From NCBI GenBank assembly GCA_903833025.1, contig CAILDT010000083.1, forward strand, positions 1 through 5,153: a DNA stretch of 5,153 bases, written 5' to 3'. Source of the stretch: an uncultured Bacteroidota bacterium (GTDB lineage Bacteria > Bacteroidota > Bacteroidia > 2-12-FULL-35-15). Each line of letters begins with the position of its first letter. Position 1 is the stretch's first letter. Below the pieces are notes generated by a model. It searched no databases and was not told where the DNA came from. It saw only the letters and a list, made by a program, of their open reading frames with translations. Of the stretch, positions 1 to 5,153 are shown in pieces. Made by a program: the position numbers and the translations under genes.

Positions 1-1
1 T

Positions 2-457
2 CTTGATTTAAAAGCAAAAACTATGGTTACGTTGATGGATATAATGGGAACAAAATATTTAATTAGAATGAACGAAGCTGATTTGAAAAAGGAAGCTGCC
101 AAAACTCCAGACCCTACCATTAAATATGTGGATGAAACAAAAGTGATTGCTGGTTATAAGTGTAAAAAAGCAGAAGTAACCACCAAAACTGCTGATGGCA
201 AAGAAGAAACGGTGAATGTGTTTTATACCGACGAAATTCCTACTTGTGATATTAAAGCACCTTACAAGGGTTTAAAAGGGTATCCGTTGGAATATAAAAT
301 GAACCAAGGCGGTATTAAAATGACTTTTAGTGCTACGACTGTTACTAAAGAAACCGTTGCCGATTCTAAATTCGATATTCCAAAAGAAGGTTATAAAGAA
401 ACCACAATGGAAGATTTCCAAAAAGATATGAGTAAACTAGGTGCAGGAGGTCATTAG
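2..457 (+). CDS. DUF4412/GLPGLI-like exported protein, C-terminal part (5' end outside window)
   Basis: The reading frame is open from base 2 to the TAG at 455-457, giving 151 visible residues. The ATG at 23 is internal, since codons for LDLKAKT precede it in frame without a stop, so the gene starts left of the window. The segment TKVIAGYKCKKAEV followed by alternating short strands (ETVNVFYTDEIP), then LKGYPLEYKM and a terminal FDIPKEGYKETTMEDF, resembles the C-terminal half of DUF4412 and GLPGLI family proteins of Bacteroidota. In those families a beta-rich fold similar to periplasmic lipoprotein carriers is proposed, and the proteins usually carry a signal peptide; that end cannot be seen here. 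No catalytic motif is visible. The substrate and role are unknown. The gene converges on the barrel gene at 563-1258, with a shared terminator between them. The coding status is secure; the family assignment is from recalled motif resemblance only. Confidence 0.75.
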   Translation, partial: LDLKAKTMVTLMDIMGTKYLIRMNEADLKKEAAKTPDPTIKYVDETKVIAGYKCKKAEVTTKTADGKEETVNVFYTDEIPTCDIKAPYKGLKGYPLEYKMNQGGIKMTFSATTVTKETVADSKFDIPKEGYKETTMEDFQKDMSKLGAGGH

Positions 458-497
458 TTCTCTAGTTTATTAATTTATTAGTTGCTCTGAAAAACAA

Positions 498-531
498 AAA
501 AATCCCACTCTTGAAAAAGAGTGGGATTTTT
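498..531. terminator. Bidirectional rho-independent terminator
   Basis: A perfect 15-bp inverted repeat has arms at 498-512 (AAAAATCCCACTCTT) and 517-531 (AAGAGTGGGATTTTT) around a GAAA loop. The GC-rich core TCCCACTC/GAGTGGGA is flanked by an A-run on the left and a T-run on the right, so the transcript of either strand ends in a U-tract. It lies 40 bases after the stop of the + strand gene (457) and 31 bases beyond the stop of the - strand gene (563), exactly where two convergent genes need a shared terminator. Confidence 0.93.
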
Positions 532-562
532 AAAATCAGCGTTTACGTGACTAATTCTATAA

Positions 563-1258
563 TTAAATTTTTATTGTAACACCTAAAGCAAATAAGTAAG
601 GTCCGCCATAGCCAATACCTACCTCAGCATTAACACCAACTATTTTAGCAAAATAATAGCTGAACCCAAAGTGTGCCTGTACACTAACTGGAGAAGGATG
701 TACATTAAGTTCGGTAATATAATTGGGGTAAAAGGTATTGCTAACGGTAGTGGAAACATTGTAAATATTGTAACCTACTTTAAGACCTGTGTATAACGAT
801 ATATTATCAGTAGCAACAATATAATAATCTCCACGGGCAGCTAAGTGAATTCTTGTCCAGGTATCCTGAAAAGAAAAAACCCCATCGGTGTAAGTACCTA
901 CAGCGCGCTGATAACCAAAAGCAACACCAACAGAAACTTTTTTACCTAAACCGTAATCAACTGCTGCGTTAATCATCGGAGTTTGTTTCCAAGTGGGTGT
1001 ATAAGCAGCGTAAGTATAAACTGAGCTAAGTGCATAACGAACGGCAAGGTTTGTTTTGAATAAATTTAAACCAACACCAGCGGTAACCATAATTTTACCT
1101 TTGATGCCATCACCATCGCCTCTTTTTGCGGGGCGTAAAGCGAATGTTGAATTGTCGTTAATCGAAACTTTGTTAAAAGTTAAAGGTGTATCTTTTCCTT
1201 TTGCTGATAGGTTGAAGCTAATTAAAGCTACTAATGCGATTGTAATTGTTTTTTTCAT
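563..1258 (-). CDS. Small outer-membrane beta-barrel protein (hypothetical)
   Basis: This is a complete 231-residue protein. Residues 1-19 (MKKTITIALVALISFNLSA) form a typical Sec signal peptide: two lysines, a hydrophobic core, and a likely cleavage after Ala19. A polar stretch of about 30 residues follows, with a basic/glycine patch at 42-52 (RPAKRGDGDGI). From about residue 53 the chain alternates polar and apolar residues in strands separated by turns, for example at 94-103, 107-118, 132-145, 152-166, 193-203, 207-216 and 221-231. This is about eight strands, rich in Gly, Tyr and Phe, as in small eight-stranded barrels. The C-terminus FALGVTIKI looks like a final barrel strand but ends in Ile rather than the Phe common in Proteobacteria, which is usual enough in Bacteroidota. 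No enzyme motif is seen; a structural or surface role is inferred. The start is chosen because it gives the signal peptide and lies just downstream of a promoter-like TACTTTCG. The gene is 95 bases downstream of lpd on the same strand but probably has its own promoter. Confidence 0.85.
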   Translation of the reverse strand: MKKTITIALVALISFNLSAKGKDTPLTFNKVSINDNSTFALRPAKRGDGDGIKGKIMVTAGVGLNLFKTNLAVRYALSSVYTYAAYTPTWKQTPMINAAVDYGLGKKVSVGVAFGYQRAVGTYTDGVFSFQDTWTRIHLAARGDYYIVATDNISLYTGLKVGYNIYNVSTTVSNTFYPNYITELNVHPSPVSVQAHFGFSYYFAKIVGVNAEVGIGYGGPYLFALGVTIKI

Positions 1259-1284
1259 AGTTTATTTATTTAAAGTTTATTCGG

Positions 1285-1292
1285 CGAAAGTA
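1285..1292 (-). promoter_or_regulatory. Bacteroidota-type -7 promoter element of the barrel gene
   Basis: Read on the minus strand this is TACTTTCG, one base from the Bacteroidota -7 consensus TAnnTTTG. It ends 26 bases before the ATG at 1258, predicting a 5' leader of about 20 bases (AT-rich, no Shine-Dalgarno). No clear TTG -33 box is seen 17-23 bases upstream, so the call rests on the -7 box, its position, and the same octamer upstream of two neighbouring genes. Confidence 0.55.
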
Positions 1293-1353
1293 CTACTATT
1301 ATATGAGCAGGATTAGAATTAGTTTTAGAGTGTGTAAAAATCACTAAAATAAT

Positions 1354-2742
1354 CTACATATGAATCACTTCGCCATACGCTGCTGCTGCCGCTTCCATAA
1401 TTGCTTCGCTCATTGTAGGGTGAGGATGTACGGTTTTAATAATTTCATGCCCTGTGGTTTCTAATTTGCGGATAGCAACAATTTCTGCAATCATTTCGGT
1501 TACGTTTGCGCCAATCATATGTGCGCCCAATAATTCGCCATACTTCGCATCAAAAATTAATTTTACAAAACCATCTTTTGCGCCTGCGGCAGATGCTTTG
1601 CCGGATGCAGAAAACGGAAACTTGCCAATTTTTAATTCGTATCCTGCTTCTTTTGCTTTTGCTTCCGTCATCCCTACTGATGCTATTTCGGGCTGACAAT
1701 AGGTACATCCCGGAATATTATTATAATCTAAAGGCTCAGGTGAATGACCTGCAATTTTTTCTACACAAATAATTCCTTCTGCACTCGCAACGTGAGCCAA
1801 TGCTTGTCCGCCAACGCAATCGCCAATTGCATAATATCCCGGAATATTTGTTTGATAATATGGATTGGTTAGTATTTTACCTTTATCGGTAGCAATGCCA
1901 GTTGCCTCCAAACCTATATTTTCAATATTTGCCTGAATACCCACTGCAGAAAGCACTATTTCCGCATCAATAATCTTTTCACCAGCTTTAGTTTGAATTT
2001 TTACTTTGCAATCTGTTCCTTTTGTATCCACCGACAGAACAGTAGATTCAACCATTACATCAATACCCAATTTTTTGAACGAACGCTCCAGTTGTTTCGA
2101 AACCTCCGCATCTTCAACAGGCACAATAGCTGGTAGAAATTCTACCAACGTAACTTTAGTTCCCATAGTTGCATAAAAAGAAGCAAACTCGCTACCAATA
2201 GCTCCCGAACCAACTACTACCATTGATTTAGGTAACTTAGGTAAAACTAATGCTTCGCGATAGCCAATTATTTTTTTACCATCAATCGGTAAGTTTGGTA
2301 ACTGACGAGAACGCGCTCCTGTAGCAATAATAATATGTTTAGCATCGTAGGTAGTTGATTTACCATCAGCAGATTTTACATCCACTTTTTTACCTGCTTT
2401 TATGGTTGCAGTGCCAGTAATAACATCAATTTTATTTTTCTTCATCAAAAACTCCACGCCTTTGCTCATCCCACCAGCCACATCTCTGCTGCGTTTTATC
2501 ACTGCCGTAAAATCAGCTTCTCCGCCTTTTACAGTTATTCCGTAATCACTTGCGTGATTAAGATATTCGAACACTTGCGCACTTTTTAGCAGTGCTTTTG
2601 TAGGGATGCAACCCCAGTTAAGGCAAATACCACCAAGGTTTTCGCGCTCAATAATTGCTGTTTTTAATCCTAATTGCGATGCTCTGATTGCTGCTACGTA
2701 TCCACCCGGACCGCTACCTACTACTATTAAATCGTAACTCAT
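1354..2742 (-). CDS. lpdA: Dihydrolipoyl dehydrogenase (E3 component)
   Basis: This FAD-dependent disulfide oxidoreductase (EC 1.8.1.4) reoxidises the dihydrolipoyl groups of pyruvate, 2-oxoglutarate and branched-chain 2-oxoacid dehydrogenase complexes and of the glycine cleavage system, passing electrons to NAD+ in the cytoplasm. At 462 residues it is of usual family length and looks complete. Visible motifs in order are: the FAD-binding Rossmann GSGPGG at 9-14; the redox-active disulfide in GGICLNWGCIPTK with Cys40 and Cys45; ATGARSRQLP at 140-149; the NAD-binding Rossmann GSGAIG at 178-183; the second FAD motif YAIGDCVGG at 304-312; and the dimerisation domain from about 345, ending in HPHPTMSE at 439-446. 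In that motif His441 and Glu446 match the catalytic His-Glu pair that reaches into the partner subunit. The start gives the expected MSYDLIVVGSG N-terminus. The gene stands alone: no E1, E2 or lipoyl-protein gene is in view. It is transcribed divergently from the M61 peptidase gene. Confidence 0.98.
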   Translation of the reverse strand: MSYDLIVVGSGPGGYVAAIRASQLGLKTAIIERENLGGICLNWGCIPTKALLKSAQVFEYLNHASDYGITVKGGEADFTAVIKRSRDVAGGMSKGVEFLMKKNKIDVITGTATIKAGKKVDVKSADGKSTTYDAKHIIIATGARSRQLPNLPIDGKKIIGYREALVLPKLPKSMVVVGSGAIGSEFASFYATMGTKVTLVEFLPAIVPVEDAEVSKQLERSFKKLGIDVMVESTVLSVDTKGTDCKVKIQTKAGEKIIDAEIVLSAVGIQANIENIGLEATGIATDKGKILTNPYYQTNIPGYYAIGDCVGGQALAHVASAEGIICVEKIAGHSPEPLDYNNIPGCTYCQPEIASVGMTEAKAKEAGYELKIGKFPFSASGKASAAGAKDGFVKLIFDAKYGELLGAHMIGANVTEMIAEIVAIRKLETTGHEIIKTVHPHPTMSEAIMEAAAAAYGEVIHM

Positions 2743-2794
2743 ATTGTTTGTTTTTTTTGATTAATGTTGAATTGCTATATTGTTTTAAGAGGTG

Positions 2795-2822
2795 CGAAAG
2801 TAGTAATTTATTTTGTTACCAA
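2795..2822 (-). promoter_or_regulatory. Promoter of lpdA (-33 TTG, -7 TACTTTCG)
   Basis: On the minus strand, TTG at 2822-2820 is followed after 17 bases by TACTTTCG at 2802-2795. This fits the Bacteroidota arrangement of a TTG -33 box and a TAnnTTTG -7 box with a spacer of about 17-23 bases, with one mismatch in the -7 box. The box ends 52 bases before the lpdA start codon, giving a predicted leader of about 45 bases that is A-rich near the ATG and has no Shine-Dalgarno sequence. Confidence 0.65.
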
Positions 2823-2856
2823 TAACGAATTAAAATCAGAATCGAATTTGAATTTG

Positions 2857-2864
2857 TACTTTCG
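2857..2864 (+). promoter_or_regulatory. Bacteroidota-type -7 promoter element of the M61 peptidase gene
   Basis: The octamer TACTTTCG is identical to those upstream of lpdA and the barrel gene. It ends 48 bases before the ATG at 2913. No TTG is present 17-23 bases upstream, so the -33 region is weak or absent. It faces away from the lpdA promoter, with 54 bases between the two -7 boxes, making 2743-2912 a compact divergent promoter region. Confidence 0.55.
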
Positions 2865-2912
2865 CATCCCTTTTAAATTTTTAAATTAGTATCAATTTGT
2901 AATTTGTAAAAA

Positions 2913-4673
2913 ATGAAATACATTATCTCTTACCAAAAACCACACACTCATTTTATCGACATTGAATTTATTGCTGATAACATAAATCAAGATGATTTAT
3001 TAATCCAACTTCCATCGTGGCGACCTGGAAGATATGAGTTAGGAAATTTTGCAAAGAATGTTCAGAAATGGGCTGCTTTTGATGCAAATGGAAATACTTT
3101 AAAGTTTGAAAAAATAACAAAGGACTGTTGGAAGGTTCAAACCAAAGGAGTTTCAGAGGTTCATATTAATTACAATTATTATGCAATTGACTTAAACGCA
3201 GGTTCAACTTTCCTTGATTCAACTCAGTTATATATGAATCCTGTTAATTGCTGCGTTTATATTCCTGAAAGAATAAACAATCAATGCGAACTTGTATTAG
3301 TGCTGCCCGAAGATTATAAAGTTGCAATTGGGCATACTTCTATTCCTTCATCTATGGAGAGAGTGGGGGAGAGGAGCTACATTTTTTCTAATTTCCATCA
3401 GCTTGCCGATTCTCCTTTTATAGCAAGTAATACTCTTCAGCAAAATAAAATTAATTGTAATGGTACCGATTTTCACTTCTGGTTTCAAGGTGAGTGTAAA
3501 CCAAATTGGGAAAAGCTATCAAATGATTTTTCTAAATTCTGCACGTATCAAATAGAGATGATGCGGAAAGTTCCGTTTGATGAATATCACTTTTTGTTTC
3601 AAATACTACCTACTAAAATTTATCACGGTGTGGAGCATACAACATCTACTGTTATTGCATTAGGACCAGGTTATAATTTAATGAAAGTCGATATGTATGA
3701 AGATTTGCTTGGTGTTTCTTGTCACGAATTGTTTCACGCTTGGAACATTAAAACCATTCGCCCTATTGAAATGCAGCCATATGATTATACCAAAGAAAAC
3801 TATTCGAAACTTGGGTATGTTTGCGAAGGCATCACTACCTATTATGGCGATTATTTATTATTTCGTTCCGGAGTTTTTAATGAAGAACAATATTTTAATA
3901 CTTTGAACGAACGCCTTCAAAAGCACGTTGATAATTTCGGGCGATATAATCTTTCCGTTGCTGATTCCTCTTTCGATACTTGGTTAGATGGTTATGTTCC
4001 GGGAATACCGAATCGTAAAACGTCTATTTATGATGAAGGGAGTTTGTTGGCTTTTTACACTGATATTTTTATTTTGAAACATTCTGGAAACAAATATTCG
4101 TTGGCAGATGTAATGCGTTTTTTATATAATGAGTTTGCGCTAAAAGGCAAAGGATATTCGGATATGGATTATAAAGGTGTAGTAGAACATTTTGCAAACG
4201 CTTCTTTCGATACTATTTTTAATAACTATATTAATAAAGCGGTAGATTATTCTCCAATCTTGAAGGATGCAACAGAATATATTGGTTGCAAACTAAATTC
4301 TATTTCTTCATCCAAATTTCACGAACATGCCTTAGGTTTGAAGGTTCACGAAGTAAACGGTGCTTGTAAGGTATTAGCTATATATCCCGATTCTGTTGCC
4401 GATAAAGCAAGTATTGCAGTAAACGACGATATCATCACCATTAATAATATGCCAGTGAAACCCGATAGTTCGGGTACCAACTTTAGCGAATGGTGTGCTT
4501 ATTTCGGAAACGAACAACTTTTTTTAAACATTGTAAGTGGTGGAATTACAAAACAAATATCGCTATTTCCGAAACCGAATACCTTTTATAAAACCAATTT
4601 TGTAGATAAACAATCCTCTGCTGATGAAAATCAGAAGAGAAACTATGAATGTTGGAGCAATACTATGTTTTAA
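2913..4673 (+). CDS. M61-family zinc metallopeptidase with C-terminal PDZ domain
   Basis: The 586-residue protein matches the M61 (glycyl aminopeptidase-like) family in length and domain order. An N-terminal beta-rich domain covers about residues 1-165 and includes the family-typical LPSWRPGRYELGNFAKNV near the start and LADSPF before the catalytic part. The catalytic domain follows: HGVEH at 238-242, in the place of the GGLEH-type element usual in M61, then the zinc motif HELFH at 271-275 in SCHELFHAWNIKTIRP. Here His271 and His275 bind zinc and Glu272 is the catalytic base; Glu305 in CEGITTYYGD is the likely third ligand. A PDZ domain covers about 465-555, with ALGL at 473-476 as the carboxylate-binding loop and the strand pair VLAIYPDSVADKASIAVNDDIITINN. 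There is no signal peptide or membrane segment, so a cytoplasmic location is inferred. Known relatives remove N-terminal residues, with preference for Gly/Ala in the characterised member; the actual substrate here is unknown. The first ATG, after an A-rich leader (TTTGTAAAAA), is the natural start. The gene looks single and intact. Two short odd segments within it are reported as findings. Confidence 0.93.
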   Translation: MKYIISYQKPHTHFIDIEFIADNINQDDLLIQLPSWRPGRYELGNFAKNVQKWAAFDANGNTLKFEKITKDCWKVQTKGVSEVHINYNYYAIDLNAGSTFLDSTQLYMNPVNCCVYIPERINNQCELVLVLPEDYKVAIGHTSIPSSMERVGERSYIFSNFHQLADSPFIASNTLQQNKINCNGTDFHFWFQGECKPNWEKLSNDFSKFCTYQIEMMRKVPFDEYHFLFQILPTKIYHGVEHTTSTVIALGPGYNLMKVDMYEDLLGVSCHELFHAWNIKTIRPIEMQPYDYTKENYSKLGYVCEGITTYYGDYLLFRSGVFNEEQYFNTLNERLQKHVDNFGRYNLSVADSSFDTWLDGYVPGIPNRKTSIYDEGSLLAFYTDIFILKHSGNKYSLADVMRFLYNEFALKGKGYSDMDYKGVVEHFANASFDTIFNNYINKAVDYSPILKDATEYIGCKLNSISSSKFHEHALGLKVHEVNGACKVLAIYPDSVADKASIAVNDDIITINNMPVKPDSSGTNFSEWCAYFGNEQLFLNIVSGGITKQISLFPKPNTFYKTNFVDKQSSADENQKRNYECWSNTMF

Positions 4674-4769
4674 TTCTATTTTCCTGTTACCTTGTTCAAT
4701 AGCTTAAAACAAAGGGTCTATCGTTTTGTAAATTTAATATAAAGGAGCATTGTTAATAAGTTTTAATGA

Positions 4770-4788
4770 AATGTTGACTTAGAACATT
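4770..4788. repeat. Short perfect inverted repeat, possible operator
   Basis: AATGTT at 4770-4775 and AACATT at 4783-4788 are a perfect 6-bp inverted repeat around a 7-base spacer (GACTTAG). It lies 77 bases before the start of the DUF4190-like gene. The arrangement could be a dimeric regulator site, but 6-bp palindromes arise easily in AT-rich DNA. The rest of 4674-4864 is AT-rich, with no gene, no convincing terminator after the M61 gene (only a 5-bp AAAAC/GTTTT pairing near 4707-4727), and no clear TAnnTTTG promoter. Confidence 0.3.
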
Positions 4789-4839
4789 GTAATTTTAAGT
4801 TATTTAGCACCGTAAAACAAAAAACAATTAATTAATCAT

Positions 4840-4864
4840 AAACTAAAAACTAAAAACAAAAAAA
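4840..4864 (+). promoter_or_regulatory. A-rich translation leader without Shine-Dalgarno
   Basis: The bases directly before the ATG at 4865 are almost all A (CTAAAAACAAAAAAA), with no purine-rich AGGAGG-like element. In Bacteroidota, A-rich sequence at about -3 to -15 commonly replaces the Shine-Dalgarno site in strongly translated genes. This supports 4865 as the start of the downstream gene over later in-frame ATGs such as codon 15. Confidence 0.6.
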
Positions 4865-5153
4865 ATGGAACAAACAAACTCACAACAAGTACCGCAAGGT
4901 AAAGGAATGGGAGTAGCAGGATTCGTTATCTCATTAGTAGCATTAGTATTATATGCAGTAGCTGCTTCTGCATTATTGGGCGGGGTATATGGATTAGGAA
5001 TTTTTTGGCTCATAGTATGCTTATTAGGTACTTTGTTAAGCATAATGGGAATGATGAAACTTGGTAAAACAGGTGGGAAAAGAGGCTTAGCTATTACTGG
5101 AATGATTTTAGGACTTGTAGCTACAGTTTTAACTGTGTTAATGGTTATGAAAA
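4865..5153 (+). CDS. DUF4190-like small membrane protein, N-terminal part (3' end outside window)
   Basis: The frame is open from ATG 4865 to the right edge (96 full codons, no stop). The polar, Gln-rich N-terminus MEQTNSQQVPQGKG is followed by three hydrophobic segments: about residues 15-39, 41-64 and 75-95. Between the second and third is a basic loop, KLGKTGGKRG at 65-74. The pattern of hydrophobic helix, Gly-rich helix, short K/G/R loop, then GLAITGMILGLVA is characteristic of DUF4190 and related small membrane proteins, which often begin with a disordered Q/P-rich tail. An inner-membrane location is inferred; the function of the family is not established. The A-rich leader supports the chosen start and suggests good translation. 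The gene is 191 bases downstream of the M61 gene and is probably an independent unit. Confidence 0.8.
   Translation, partial: MEQTNSQQVPQGKGMGVAGFVISLVALVLYAVAASALLGGVYGLGIFWLIVCLLGTLLSIMGMMKLGKTGGKRGLAITGMILGLVATVLTVLMVMK

Noticed and set aside
1056..1316. 86-codon open frame on the + strand
   Set aside because: It lies opposite the signal-peptide end of the barrel gene and has no family resemblance or initiation signal; a shadow frame.
1322..1350. Possible terminator after lpdA (AGTG/CACT with flanking T and A runs)
   Set aside because: The stem is only 4 bp of mixed sequence plus a bulge before A-T pairs; too weak to call, though it is in the right place.
1454..1772. Two overlapping + strand open frames of 80 and 88 codons
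   Set aside because: Both are antisense to the well-supported lpdA C-terminal domain and have low-complexity translations; shadows.
3697..3906. 69-codon + strand open frame in another frame
   Set aside because: It overlaps the zinc-motif region of the M61 gene in a different frame, with no independent signals.
4742..4785. AAGGAG followed by possible small ORFs in the spacer after the M61 gene
   Set aside because: The only nearby ATG frames close within a few codons, and Shine-Dalgarno use is not typical of this genome.
4843..5043. 66-codon open frame on the - strand
   Set aside because: It is antisense to the DUF4190-like gene, whose membrane-segment pattern and A-rich leader make the + strand the coding strand.
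1..5153. A hidden CRISPR array, toxin-antitoxin, phage, retron or other defence system
   Set aside because: No repeat-spacer pattern, reverse transcriptase, nuclease, transposase or structured RNA was seen; the genes are of general cellular types.

Overview
The window looks like an ordinary stretch of chromosome from a Bacteroidota bacterium (Flavobacteriia, Sphingobacteriia or Chitinophagia type). The evidence is AT-rich DNA, start codons preceded by A/T-rich leaders without Shine-Dalgarno sequences, promoter elements close to the Bacteroidota TAnnTTTG -7 box, and protein families common in that phylum. The genus cannot be named from the sequence alone.

Layout: (1) 2-457 (+) is the 3' part of a gene for a DUF4412/GLPGLI-like, probably exported protein, cut by the left edge. 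(2) A strong symmetrical hairpin at 498-531 sits between this gene and the convergent next gene, and can terminate transcription from both sides. (3) 563-1258 (-) encodes a small outer-membrane beta-barrel protein with a signal peptide. (4) 1354-2742 (-) encodes dihydrolipoyl dehydrogenase (E3), complete and with every catalytic motif. (5) A divergent promoter region at 2743-2912 separates it from (6) 2913-4673 (+), a cytoplasmic M61-family metallopeptidase with a C-terminal PDZ domain. (7) A 191-base AT-rich spacer with a small inverted repeat leads to (8) 4865 to the right edge (+), the start of a DUF4190-like small membrane protein gene that is still open at the window end.

The genes do not form an obvious pathway. 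Three of them (barrel protein, lpd, M61 peptidase) each have their own copy of TACTTTCG a short distance upstream, which suggests separately transcribed units rather than an operon. lpd stands alone, without the E1/E2 genes of a 2-oxoacid dehydrogenase complex nearby, so its product probably serves complexes encoded elsewhere.

I found no CRISPR array, RNA gene, insertion sequence, phage gene or defence system, and nothing that supports a new biological system. The items most worth a second look are two short, compositionally odd segments inside the M61 gene that may be small repeat insertions, and the shared promoter motif.
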